Shown piece after piece: positions 8,770 to 17,093 of a stretch of DNA of 64,000 nucleotides (within the stretch, counting starts at the first letter, position 1; every line of letters begins with the position of its first letter). The notes beneath the pieces are model-generated. The model worked only from the letters and a program-made list of their open reading frames with translations, was not told where the DNA came from and did not search any database. The translations under genes and the position numbers were made by a program. The stretch comes from Candidatus Zixiibacteriota bacterium (lineage in GTDB: Bacteria; Zixibacteria; MSB-5A5; DSPP01), in the NCBI GenBank assembly GCA_022614805.1, contig JAKEHY010000009.1, positions 12,489 through 76,488 on the forward strand, written 5' to 3'.

Positions 8770-9150
8770 TTATGCTGTCACCATCTCCTTATATTTCTCC
8801 GCCGTCAAAAGCGAATCCAGTTCCTTTGGATTCTTCACTTTTATTTTTATGAGCCACCCTTCGCCATACGGGTCTTTGTTGATGACCGTGGCGTCCGATT
8901 CCAAAGCGGAATTGGCCGCCACTATCTCTCCGGAAATCGGCGAGAAAAGTTCGGAGACCGCCTTTACCGCCTCAATGGTGCCGAACGGCTTCATCTGGGC
9001 CACGGCGGTGCCGGCTTTGGGCAGCTCGACGAAAACGATGTCCCCCAATTCCCCCTGGGCAAAGTCGGTGATGCCGACCGTGGCGGTGTCGCCATCCAGT
9101 TTAATCCATTCGTGCTCTTTGGTGTACTTCAAATCTGGTTTTATTTCCAC
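8770..9150 (-). CDS. gcvH: Glycine cleavage system H protein
   Basis: A lipoyl carrier that shuttles the aminomethyl intermediate between P-, T- and L-proteins. At 126 residues it is normal length. LKYTKEHEWIKLDGD and ITDFAQGELGDIVFVELP are typical H-protein blocks, and the lipoylated lysine is K63 in GTIEAVKAVSEL. It is upstream of gcvPA and gcvPB in the same direction. The LipM-like gene at 60.9-61.8 kb would be a candidate for charging K63 or the 2-oxoacid dehydrogenases. No glycine riboswitch was seen upstream. Confidence 0.97.
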   Translation of the reverse strand: MEIKPDLKYTKEHEWIKLDGDTATVGITDFAQGELGDIVFVELPKAGTAVAQMKPFGTIEAVKAVSELFSPISGEIVAANSALESDATVINKDPYGEGWLIKIKVKNPKELDSLLTAEKYKEMVTA

Positions 9151-9193
9151 GTTTCCTCCGATTACAATTTTGAGATTTCTATTCTAACAAAAC

Positions 9194-9289
9194 GGGCTGA
9201 ATATATTCAGCCCCTACGAAAAATCCAAAAGGTGTAGGGGTTCAATATATTGAACCCTCCAGAATGGAGGTCTAAAGGCCTCCGCTACG
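9194..9289. repeat. Intergenic palindromic repeat, copy 1
   Basis: Contains two perfect 20-bp palindromes, GGGCTGAATATATTCAGCCC (9194-9213) and GGGTTCAATATATTGAACCC (9238-9257), then GGAGG/CCTCC arms (9266-9283). They are separated by CTACGAAAAATCCAAAA. The block is repeated nearly unchanged at 9331-9423. There is no coding frame or transposase. It resembles a MITE- or REP-type mobile palindrome. Confidence 0.8.
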
Positions 9290-9330
9290 CTGGTTGAAGC
9301 GGGCTGAATCCCTCGGCCCTGCTCGGAACA

Positions 9331-9423
9331 AGTATATTCAGCCCCTACGAAAAATCCAAAAATTGCAGGGTTTCAATATGTTGAACCCTCCACCAAAATG
9401 GAGGTCAGAAGACCTCCGCTACC
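9331..9423. repeat. Intergenic palindromic repeat, copy 2
   Basis: The same order of elements as copy 1: a half palindrome TATATTCAGCCC, the spacer CTACGAAAAATCCAAAA, an imperfect palindrome around TTTCAATATGTTGAACCC, and a 7-bp stem GGAGGTC/GACCTCC (9400-9417). The upstream arm of the first palindrome is displaced: GGGCTGAAT stands 30 bases earlier at 9301, next to CCTCGGCCCTGCTCGG, as if another fragment had inserted. The two copies fill the gap between gcvH and accC. Confidence 0.8.
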
Positions 9424-9460
9424 CAAAAACATTTCTTTTTCCCGCCCTACGACCTTCGCC

Positions 9461-10858
9461 CTATGAACTACGCCCCGCTTCCACCGGTTCCGCCGGTTTC
9501 TCCTTCGTTTTTTTTTCCTCGCCCAGCATTTTCTCCACGAAAGATGTGTCGTAATTCAAGCTGACAAAATCCGGATGGGCCAGAACTTTTTTATGGAACG
9601 GAATGGTGGTGGCTATTCCTTCGATTACGAATTCGTCCAGCGCGCGCAACAGTTTCCCGATGGCCTGTTCCCGCGTTCGGCCGAAGCCGATCAGCTTGGC
9701 AATCATCGAATCGTAGTGCGGCGGCACGTCATAGAGGGCGAACGCATGGGTATCCACGCGGATGCCGTGCCCGCCGGGTACGTGAAAGTAGGTTATTTTC
9801 CCCGGGGAGGGGGCAAAATCCCTTTCCGGGTCTTCGGCGTTAATCCGGCACTCGATGGAATGCCCCCGAAGTTCCACATCGGCCTGCTTGATGGAGAGTT
9901 CTTCTCCGGCGGCGATTAGAATCTGTTCCTTGACCAAATCCAAATCCACCACTTCCTCGGTGACCGGGTGTTCCACCTGAATGCGGGTGTTCATTTCCAT
10001 AAAGTAGAAGTTCTTGTTTTTATCGAAAAGAAATTCCAACGTCCCGGCCGAACGGTAGCCGATTTTCCAGGCCCCCAAAACCGCCGATTCGCACAGCTTT
10101 TTCCGGGTTTCGTCATCCAAGAAGGGACACGGGGCTTCTTCTATCAATTTTTGATGGCGGCGCTGCACCGTGCAGTCCCGTTCCCCCAAATGGACGATAT
10201 TCCCCAGATGGTCGGCCAAAACCTGCACCTCCACGTGGCGCGGGTTCTCGACGAATTTTTCGAGATACAGAGCATCGTTGCCGAAGGCCGCTTTTGCTTC
10301 CGCTTTGGCCATATCCCAGACCGCTTCCAGTTCTTTTTCATCCCGTGCCAGCCGCATCCCCCGCCCCCCGCCGCCGGCCGCCGCTTTTACGATGACCGGA
10401 AAGCCAAAACTTTTGGCCAGACCCATCGCTTTCGACAAGTCCGCCACTTCCCCCTCCGAACCGGAAATGATGGGCAACCCCGCTTCCGCCATTATTTTTT
10501 TGGCGAAAATTTTGTCCCCCATTTGCCGGATTTGCTGGGCTGTGGGGCCAATGAACTGGATGTTGCAGGACTCGCAGATTTCGGCAAAATCGGCGTTTTC
10601 CGCCAGAAAGCCGTAACCGGGATGGATGGCATCGGCGTTGGTCAACTCGGCGGCGGCAATGATGCGCTTGGGGTCGAGATAGCTTTCTGCGGCCTTGGGG
10701 GGGCCGATACAAAGCGACTCGTCCGCGAAGCGCACGGCCAGCGAATCTTTGTCCGCTTCGGAAAAGACCGCCACGGACTTGATGCCCAACTCCCGGCAGG
10801 CTCGGATGATTCTAAGCGCTATTTCCCCCCGGTTGGCGATGAGGATTTTCTTGAACAT
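9461..10858 (-). CDS. accC: Acetyl-CoA/acyl-CoA carboxylase, biotin carboxylase subunit
   Basis: ATP-dependent carboxylation of the biotin carrier protein, the first half-reaction of acetyl-CoA (or another acyl-CoA) carboxylase. At 465 residues it is close to the normal AccC length. Opening [23 protein letters not shown]-grasp glycine loop [11 protein letters not shown], and [17 protein letters not shown] (catalytic Glu/Arg) are all present. The ATG at 10858 is chosen because the family starts at this Met. An odd point is the acidic/basic tail ([17 protein letters not shown]), which extends past the usual end. accB is not beside it; the downstream neighbour is gcvH. Confidence 0.93.
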   Translation of the reverse strand: MFKKILIANRGEIALRIIRACRELGIKSVAVFSEADKDSLAVRFADESLCIGPPKAAESYLDPKRIIAAAELTNADAIHPGYGFLAENADFAEICESCNIQFIGPTAQQIRQMGDKIFAKKIMAEAGLPIISGSEGEVADLSKAMGLAKSFGFPVIVKAAAGGGGRGMRLARDEKELEAVWDMAKAEAKAAFGNDALYLEKFVENPRHVEVQVLADHLGNIVHLGERDCTVQRRHQKLIEEAPCPFLDDETRKKLCESAVLGAWKIGYRSAGTLEFLFDKNKNFYFMEMNTRIQVEHPVTEEVVDLDLVKEQILIAAGEELSIKQADVELRGHSIECRINAEDPERDFAPSPGKITYFHVPGGHGIRVDTHAFALYDVPPHYDSMIAKLIGFGRTREQAIGKLLRALDEFVIEGIATTIPFHKKVLAHPDFVSLNYDTSFVEKMLGEEKKTKEKPAEPVEAGRSS

Positions 10859-11311
10859 CCGATGCAAAATAACACAATTGCCCGATTTTCGCCAATTTTT
10901 GAGGCTGACCAAAAATTTTTCAGTCGACCTGCCCAGTCAAGCAGTTAGAAAACCCCGGTGCCTTCCTTAAACTTGACCGATTAGCTCGTCAATCCAGTTT
11001 CCCTATCACAAGTTGCCTGTCGTATAAGTTGTTTTGCATCAATGGGTTGTAAGGGTAAAACGGCAATGTGCCTGTAGAGCCGTTAATTTGCACAAACAAA
11101 ACTCCCCCCAACTCTCGTATAAGTATTGTTTTTGAATGAGTAAGGAGGGTGGTGTGGAGTTTTCCAGTGGAGGGGAAAGCTCGACCACCTAAGTATTTAT
11201 AGTTTGGAAAGGAGGATTACCAGCGCCTGAAGCTGCCGGACGAATCCGGTGTCGCTCGAAAAGCATTGCCAGTCAAACCAGTTTAAGTCCTCTGTGCAAA
11301 GGAGGTAAAGT
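10859..11311. other. Intergenic region with leader of the 11312 gene
   Basis: About 450 bases between divergent genes with no convincing protein. It must hold the promoters for accC (minus) and the secreted protein (plus). Two GTATAAGT boxes (near 11021 and 11116) could be -10-like but have no clear -35. Near its end the predicted mRNA leader has a stem-loop, CCGGA-cgaa-TCCGG (11236-11249), enclosed by AGCG/CGCT (11222-11256), and two further AAAGGAGG boxes (about 11209 and 11299); only the second precedes a start codon. Confidence 0.5.
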
Positions 11312-13462
11312 ATGAACAGCATAAAAAGAGGGTTTATGCTATTTGGCATGACGGTCGGTATGGTATCGCCACAAATAGGCCAAACGGCCACCCCTCCGTC
11401 CGGCTCGGTTTCCCCCGCCAGCCCTACAACCAGTTGGAGCGGTGGCCCGTTCACCAGCGCCACCACAGACCCCACAGGGGCGGATTGTTCCAACTCCGAA
11501 TGCGATAATTTCTTTTTGACCGTAAGCGGCTCCGACCCCAGCATACATAAAGTAACGGTCCGAATGGACTGGATTTCTCCTACTAATGATTTTGACTTGC
11601 GCGTCTACGACGACTGTGGATGTCTGGTGGCACCAGCCTCCGCTCAAGGTTTTACCAATTTTGAGGAAGTTACATTCACCGCCGCCGCCGGAACGTATCG
11701 TGTGGAAGTGCTGGTTTTTGCAGTTGTAGGAGAATCTTACAGCGCCAACGCAAACCTCTTCACGGCGGCACCAGAGCCACCGACGGCGCTGCGAACGGCC
11801 AACTACCAGCTGTTCGACTTTATGTTTACTCCCGAGACAGGACTTCCCGAACAGCAGCGCAGTCTGGTCTTTATCGACCAGGATGTGGAACCCGAGATCG
11901 AGATTGACCGTTTCGGGACTATCTACATAAGCGCCATTCGTGGTGTGCCGGGGGGTGTTGACTTCTGGCGTTCTGACAACGCGGGAGCCAGCATCCAGTA
12001 CCTCGGCCAACCGGATGGAACGCAAAATCCCAATCCAGCCGGGGCTGACTTTGAAGGGGGGGTGGGAGGAGGGGACGTTGATTTGGCTCTGGGCGACCCA
12101 TTTTTCGTCGTCCCGCCCGTTTCGGGAGTGCCCGGAATACAGTCGACCGGCCGCATTTTTATCACCAGTCTTTGGCTGGGCTCGGCCACCCTCGCTACCT
12201 CGACAGACCGCGGAGAAAACTGGGTTCCCAATCCGTTTACCGTGGCAGCCTTGGACCGGCAGTGGAACGTGGCGAGAGGGGAAAAAACCCTTTATCAGAG
12301 CTCGCGTCGGCTGGCCCAGTTGGTTGAGGGCCAGCACTCGGTCTATTTGCAACGGGCTGACGATGGCGCTCTTTTCACCAAAGGGGCTTTTGTGCAAGAC
12401 CCGGCGACGGGTGTGCAGGAAGAGGTGGCCGGTAACATCGCTATCACCAGCGACGGGGTCATCCACGGCTCGTTTGCCAGCCTGGACGGCCGCACCCTGT
12501 ACGTTTACCGCTGCCCCAAATTCGGCACCGCCGGTGCCTGCGACCTGCCCGCGCCGCCGAACGAAGTTACCACCTGTCCCACCTGTTTTGATGTAGGGGC
12601 CGTTTTCACCGGCACCGGAAATTTGACCACCAACAACACCTTTCCGATTATCACGGTGGACAAGGGGGACAACCTCCACATAGCCTTTGGCGACCGCCAA
12701 AATGTTTATCTGATGAGCTGCCCGGCCGGCTTGGATGCTACCAAGCCCGCAAACTGGACCAAGCCAGTGCCCCTGAACGCACCGGGCGTTTCCGGTTTCG
12801 AGTTCACCCGGACCACGATGTTCCCCTGGGTTCGGGGCGGCGACCCGGGAAAAGTGGCGTGCATGTGGTATGGCAGCGACGTTCCTGGGGATCCCGACTG
12901 TCCCTGCTTTGAACAACAGCAAGTCCCCTGGAAAATCATCTACGCACAGGTTGAAAACGCGCTGGCGGAAACACCCAATATCTTTCTTGATATTGCCAGC
13001 AAACAGTGCGGGGGTGTCATACATACCGGACAAATCTGCGGGCGCGGAACCGGCTGTCCGTCGGGTACCCGTGAGCTGGCTGAATACTCCTCTCTGACCG
13101 TGGACAATCAGGGATTTGCCAACATAGCGTATACGGGCACCTTTTTCTTTGACACCACCGAAGCCCCGCGGGGATGCAAAAACCCTCGTTTCACAGGTGC
13201 CATTACCTTCTTTACCAAATCGACCAAACAGCCGTTGATAATAAAACCCCCTGTGACTAAAGCGGAGTGCGAACATCCCGGCATCAGCAAAAAAGGGGAT
13301 GGCACCACGTCAACGACGAGCGGGCCACCAATCAGCACTACTGCCGGAACGTCGGAGCCAAGAAAGCCAACTCGGGCGCCTTCCTCGAATTTAAATTCTC
13401 CGGCACGGCCGTGGATATGCAGATTGCTCGCGGACCACGGGGTGGAAACGCCGAGGTCTTAA
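11312..13462 (+). CDS. Secreted sialidase/BNR-like protein, N-terminal part (frameshifted)
   Basis: Main part of a large exported protein. A hydrophobic N-terminus (FMLFGMTVGMVSPQIG) is a weak signal peptide. Residues about 30-155 look like a PPC-type or CUB-like beta domain (NDFDLRVYDDCGCLV). Residues about 185-560 carry Asp-box/BNR-like repeats (RSDNAGASIQYLG, TSTDRGENWVPNP) as in sialidase-type propellers. A Cys-rich section follows (CFEQQQVPWK, CGGVIHTGQICG). The frame goes off after an A6 run at 13289-13294, so the last ~57 residues here are out of frame. The true continuation is the next entry. A strong AAAGGAGGTAAAGT precedes the ATG. Confidence 0.75.
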   Translation: MNSIKRGFMLFGMTVGMVSPQIGQTATPPSGSVSPASPTTSWSGGPFTSATTDPTGADCSNSECDNFFLTVSGSDPSIHKVTVRMDWISPTNDFDLRVYDDCGCLVAPASAQGFTNFEEVTFTAAAGTYRVEVLVFAVVGESYSANANLFTAAPEPPTALRTANYQLFDFMFTPETGLPEQQRSLVFIDQDVEPEIEIDRFGTIYISAIRGVPGGVDFWRSDNAGASIQYLGQPDGTQNPNPAGADFEGGVGGGDVDLALGDPFFVVPPVSGVPGIQSTGRIFITSLWLGSATLATSTDRGENWVPNPFTVAALDRQWNVARGEKTLYQSSRRLAQLVEGQHSVYLQRADDGALFTKGAFVQDPATGVQEEVAGNIAITSDGVIHGSFASLDGRTLYVYRCPKFGTAGACDLPAPPNEVTTCPTCFDVGAVFTGTGNLTTNNTFPIITVDKGDNLHIAFGDRQNVYLMSCPAGLDATKPANWTKPVPLNAPGVSGFEFTRTTMFPWVRGGDPGKVACMWYGSDVPGDPDCPCFEQQQVPWKIIYAQVENALAETPNIFLDIASKQCGGVIHTGQICGRGTGCPSGTRELAEYSSLTVDNQGFANIAYTGTFFFDTTEAPRGCKNPRFTGAITFFTKSTKQPLIIKPPVTKAECEHPGISKKGDGTTSTTSGPPISTTAGTSEPRKPTRAPSSNLNSPARPWICRLLADHGVETPRS

Positions 13463-14325
13463 TCGATGGAGTCTCCCACGGCAAAGTGGACTTCTACCGT
13501 GCTCCATCTGACCCAGCAAATCCTGATAACTCTGGGAAGAAGGATCTCACCTTTGGGGAGTTCGTAAGTTTCGCCACCGCGCCAGGCGAACACACTTTCC
13601 GACTGGAGGTGTTAAACGACAAACCGGAACCCGAGGATGCTCTAAAAGACATGATCTACGTGGATGGCTTCGTGGTCACTGGAGGGGAAGTCATAGGAAC
13701 GGCAACCTCCATCGAAATCTCAACTTTAACCGAGGGAACAATAGACCCGGTTGGTTTGGTCGCTCAATCCTTGACGGCCACGGCGGCGACCACTGGACTT
13801 AGCGGGGTTCTGGAAGTCCCAGAGGGTTCGGACTTGGACCTGTTATTGTTGGATCCGTCCGGCAACTTGGTGAGCCAGTCAAGCACGGCGGGCCCCACCG
13901 AAGTGGTACGCTTTACCCCTTCGGCTCTCGGCCCCTACTCCTTCCAGGTATTAAATAAAAAAGCCGCGCTTAGCCCATATACACTCTATTTGATTACAAC
14001 CGAACAGGCGGGGACATCTCCGAAAGCAATCGGTGACGCGGACATCGACGCCCAAAGGCCGCTCGTTTTTTCGCTTTCGCAGAACTACCCCAATCCCTTC
14101 AACGCCAAGACGGTTATTCGTTACGCGCTGCCCGCCGAAAGCCAAGTGCAGCTTAAGTTGTACAATCTACTGGGCCAGGAGGTGGCCAGCTTGGTGAACG
14201 CACGCCAGCCGGCCGGTAATTACCAAATCAGCTTCACGGCGGACAAACTGGCCAGCGGGGTATACTTCTATAAGCTCAAAGCCGATGAGGAGATTGCCGT
14301 TAAGAAAATGATGGTGGTCAAATAG
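13267..14325 (+). CDS. C-terminal part of the same protein, with type IX-style sorting domain
   Basis: In the frame that needs one extra A in the A6 run, homology-like sequence begins at about 13299 (GWHHVNDERATNQHYC) and runs through a beta-sandwich module (GAFLEFKFSGTAVDM, ARGPRGGNAEVLIDG, YVDGFVVTGG), a PPC-like domain at about 160-260, and an 80-residue C-terminal domain: LSQNYPNPFNAKTVIRYALP, LYNLLGQEVASLV, ASGVYFYKLKADE, KKMMVVK. The last is a canonical type A sorting domain, which sends proteins through the type IX system in Bacteroidota. The listed start is only the first open codon. Joining the two parts gives about 1,004 residues. A terminator follows. Confidence 0.75.
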   Translation: MRTSRHQQKRGWHHVNDERATNQHYCRNVGAKKANSGAFLEFKFSGTAVDMQIARGPRGGNAEVLIDGVSHGKVDFYRAPSDPANPDNSGKKDLTFGEFVSFATAPGEHTFRLEVLNDKPEPEDALKDMIYVDGFVVTGGEVIGTATSIEISTLTEGTIDPVGLVAQSLTATAATTGLSGVLEVPEGSDLDLLLLDPSGNLVSQSSTAGPTEVVRFTPSALGPYSFQVLNKKAALSPYTLYLITTEQAGTSPKAIGDADIDAQRPLVFSLSQNYPNPFNAKTVIRYALPAESQVQLKLYNLLGQEVASLVNARQPAGNYQISFTADKLASGVYFYKLKADEEIAVKKMMVVK

Positions 14326-14343
14326 AACAGGTGCGCCAAAAAA

Positions 14344-14381
14344 CGGGCGGGGACTTTTACAAGTCCCCGCCCGGATTTTTT
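14344..14381 (+). terminator. Rho-independent terminator after the sorting-domain protein
   Basis: CGGGCGGGGACTT-ttac-AAGTCCCCGCCCG followed by GATTTTTTT. One of the longest stems in the window. Confidence 0.92.
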
Positions 14382-14581
14382 AACGCGCCCTGATTAAGTT
14401 CCTTTTGGTTCGGTAAATTCTTCCCCGCCTTGCCCGAGGAGAACGGTTTATTGTCATTGTAAGAAATTTGAAGCTAAATTTTCAGCCCGACCATTCGCAT
14501 ACTTTTTTCTTGACAAATCACGGCGGAGGCTTTCATTAGAAGCAACCAAATTTTTGGGGCCGAAAACTGGAGGATGCCTTC

Positions 14582-16957
14582 TTGACGCGAAGACGAGTTT
14601 TTTCAACAATGCTGCTGGCACTCCTGCCCGTCTCTCTATATGCCTTTGAACCCCTCTTCAATACCTGGATAAGCTATGACGTGGGGAATCTTCCCCTTGC
14701 GGTAACCGCCGCCGACGTCGATGGAGATGGGGATTTGGATTTGGTGACCACCAACCGGGGCCACCATTGGTTTCTGCAAGACAGCACGGTATCGGTATTA
14801 AAGAACAATGGGGATGGAAGTTTTGCCTCCCGCTCGGACTACGTGGTGGGAGGCCATCCCACCTCCGTCGTCCCCAGCGATTTGAACGGAGACGGGGATT
14901 TGGACCTGGCCGTAGCCGCCGAAGATGGGTATCTCTATACTATGACCAACGACGGAACCGGGTCCTTTGGGGACAAAACCGGCTACTTTTTGGAAATCGG
15001 GTACTACCCCTCGATTTCCGCCTCGGATTTGGACGGCGACGGGGACTCCGATTTGGCCGTAAGCGACTATGGAAACAGTCGGTTTCACATTTTGAAAAAT
15101 AATGGAGGGGGAAGTTTCGATACCATAACTACCTATGCGGCCACCGCTCCACCCGTCGCAATTTTTGTTGCGGATTTGGATGGAAACAGCTATGGCGATA
15201 TTGTCTTGTCCAACGAAAGAGGGGCCCACAAAGTTACTGTCGCATTAAATGCAGGAGACGGCACCTTTACCCCCGGCGCCAGCTACGGAACCAGCACGCT
15301 GGGCTCCGGCACGGTTTTCGCCTCCGACCTGGATGCCGACGGCGATTTGGACTTGGCCGTTGCGAATTCATACGACAGCACCGTCACGGTGCTGAAAAAT
15401 AACGGCCTCGGAATCTTTATCGACGAGGCCGACTATCCGGCCGGCAGAGACCCGAGCTCGGTTTTTGCCGCCGACCTCGACGGCGACGGCGACCAAGACC
15501 TGGCGGTTGCCAACCTGCACGGGCACAGCCTTTCCGTTCTCTTAAACACGGGGAATGGAACATTTGCTTCGAAAGCGGATTATGAGGTGGGTTTGGTTCC
15601 GATGTCGGTTTTCTGTGCCGACCTGGACGGGGACGGCGACCGGGATATGGCCGCCGCCAATTACTGGAGCCACAGCGTGGCCGTTATGAAAAACAACGGA
15701 GACGGAAGCTTTGCACGGGAAACCTCCCATCCGGCGGGAGCCGGTCTGGTTGGGGTGCTGGTCGCAGATTTGGACGGAGACACCAAGCGAGACCTGGTTG
15801 CCTTAAACAGCGGTGGCAACACCGTGTCGGTGTGGAGAAACCGAGGAGAAGGGAACTTCGATACTCGGGCCGACTACGCTGCCGGAACCCTTCCGACAAC
15901 CATCCTGGCGTCTGACCTGGATCAGGACTTGCATTTGGACCTGGTAACGACAAACCCGGAAGAGAAAAGTCTTTCCATTATTAAGAACAACGGGGATGGG
16001 GGCTTCGCCGCCCGAGTTGAACTCAAATTAGGGGTCCACCCTTGCGCGCTGGCCTCCTCCGACCTGGACCGGGACGGAGATTTCGACCTGGCGGTTGCGG
16101 ATGACAGTCTGAACACCGTTTTGGTGCTGCTAAACGTCGGCTTCGGAAATTTTGCCGACCCCGTTGGTTATACCGTCGGGGAGGCTCCGGTCGACCTTCT
16201 GGCCGCCGACCTTGACGGGGACAAAGACGTTGATTTGGCCGTGGCGAACCGGAATTCCGCCACCCTTTCCATCCTTCAAAACACGGGGACGGGAACCTTT
16301 GGGGATGCAGCCGTATACGATGTGCAAACCGGTCCGCTTTCTGTCTATGCCTCCGATTTGGATGGGGATAAGGCCCCGGACTTGGCGATAGTGATTGCAC
16401 CCGGGCCGGGAATGCCCGTCGGCGGCGTCTCGGTCTTGAAAAACAAAGGGGATGGCACCTTTTCCCCCGGAGAGAGTTACCGGGCGGGCATTTATCCCGT
16501 TTCCGTTGTTGCCTCCGATTTGGACGGAGATGCCGATGCGGACCTCGCGGTTGCGAATTCGCGCAGCAGTTCTGTTTCCGTACTTTTGAACGCCGGCCAG
16601 GGGGGCTTTACCGAGCGCCAGGATTACGGAACTGGAGTTACGCCGACTTCGCTGTCCGCCGCGGACTTGGACCAGGACGGAGACCAAGACGTTGTCGTGG
16701 CCAACTACTCCGGCAGCACGGTCTCCGTATTAATGAACCGGGCCAACAGGGGGTGTGCGTTAAAACGTGGAGACTTAAACCATGATTGTTTTTTAACGGC
16801 GGAAGACATCATACTGGAGATAAACTGCTTTAGCCAGGGGCTCGGCGACTGCCGTCTGGAATTAACCGATCTTAATTGTGACGGAGAATTGACGGCGTCA
16901 GACGTGGTTTTGCTGCTCGGCACCTTTTTTGCGGAAACGCCCCTCCCCTGTCCGTAA
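14582..16957 (+). CDS. Secreted VCBS/FG-GAP repeat protein with C-terminal type I dockerin
   Basis: A 791-residue protein with a signal peptide (VFSTMLLALLPVSLYA). Residues about 35-720 are some fourteen FG-GAP/VCBS-type repeats, each with a calcium-binding DLDGDGDLDLAVAN-like core and a VLKNNGDGSF-like strand, expected to fold as one or two seven-bladed propellers. Residues about 725-785 form a dockerin I: two 12-residue calcium loops (DLNHDCFLTAED and DLNCDGELTASD). TTG at 14582 is taken as start because CTGGAGGA stands 8 bases upstream; the only nearby ATG frame stops at once. Surface attachment or polysaccharide binding is likely. No cohesin partner is in the window. Confidence 0.85.
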   Translation: MTRRRVFSTMLLALLPVSLYAFEPLFNTWISYDVGNLPLAVTAADVDGDGDLDLVTTNRGHHWFLQDSTVSVLKNNGDGSFASRSDYVVGGHPTSVVPSDLNGDGDLDLAVAAEDGYLYTMTNDGTGSFGDKTGYFLEIGYYPSISASDLDGDGDSDLAVSDYGNSRFHILKNNGGGSFDTITTYAATAPPVAIFVADLDGNSYGDIVLSNERGAHKVTVALNAGDGTFTPGASYGTSTLGSGTVFASDLDADGDLDLAVANSYDSTVTVLKNNGLGIFIDEADYPAGRDPSSVFAADLDGDGDQDLAVANLHGHSLSVLLNTGNGTFASKADYEVGLVPMSVFCADLDGDGDRDMAAANYWSHSVAVMKNNGDGSFARETSHPAGAGLVGVLVADLDGDTKRDLVALNSGGNTVSVWRNRGEGNFDTRADYAAGTLPTTILASDLDQDLHLDLVTTNPEEKSLSIIKNNGDGGFAARVELKLGVHPCALASSDLDRDGDFDLAVADDSLNTVLVLLNVGFGNFADPVGYTVGEAPVDLLAADLDGDKDVDLAVANRNSATLSILQNTGTGTFGDAAVYDVQTGPLSVYASDLDGDKAPDLAIVIAPGPGMPVGGVSVLKNKGDGTFSPGESYRAGIYPVSVVASDLDGDADADLAVANSRSSSVSVLLNAGQGGFTERQDYGTGVTPTSLSAADLDQDGDQDVVVANYSGSTVSVLMNRANRGCALKRGDLNHDCFLTAEDIILEINCFSQGLGDCRLELTDLNCDGELTASDVVLLLGTFFAETPLPCP

Positions 16958-17041
16958 CGTATAGGGCGTCCAGATTTTGAAATCGGGGAGCGGAGTCTTT
17001 TTTATTCTTCCGCCCCGGTAAGAGCGTAGCAAACAAGGGGT

Positions 17042-17070
17042 CAAAAATAAGGCGGGCTTGCGCCCGCCTA
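17042..17070 (-). terminator. Rho-independent terminator after pilT
   Basis: Read on the minus strand: AGGCGGGC-gcaa-GCCCGCCT then TATTTTTGA. It lies 24 bases past the pilT stop. Confidence 0.8.
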
Positions 17071-17093
17071 GACCCCCCTCTACTCCTAAAGGA

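Noticed and set aside
9194-9423. CRISPR array
   Set aside because: Only two copies, each containing several different palindromes and no regular unique spacers; no cas genes.
9151-9460. Glycine riboswitch ahead of gcvH
   Set aside because: No paired glycine-aptamer motif was found; the gap holds palindromic repeats instead.
11160-11311. Cyclic-di-GMP (GEMM) or guanidine-II riboswitch
   Set aside because: A CCGGACGAATCCGG hairpin with an ACGA-like loop looks similar, but only one hairpin is present and the GEMM core blocks are missing.
11339-13276. Long open frame (about 645 codons) on the strand opposite the sialidase-like gene
   Set aside because: It is an antisense shadow of a GC-rich coding gene, without ribosome site, family features or signal sequence. 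Similar antisense frames at 6955-8454 and 43978-45726 were dropped for the same reason.
13289-13298. Classical programmed -1 frameshift site
   Set aside because: The heptamer would be C AAA AAA, which is not the canonical X XXY YYZ, and no downstream stimulatory stem was seen. Slippage or sequencing error is more likely.
14510-14538. Sigma70 promoter before the FG-GAP gene
   Set aside because: TTGACA is present, but no acceptable -10 box lies 16-18 bases downstream.
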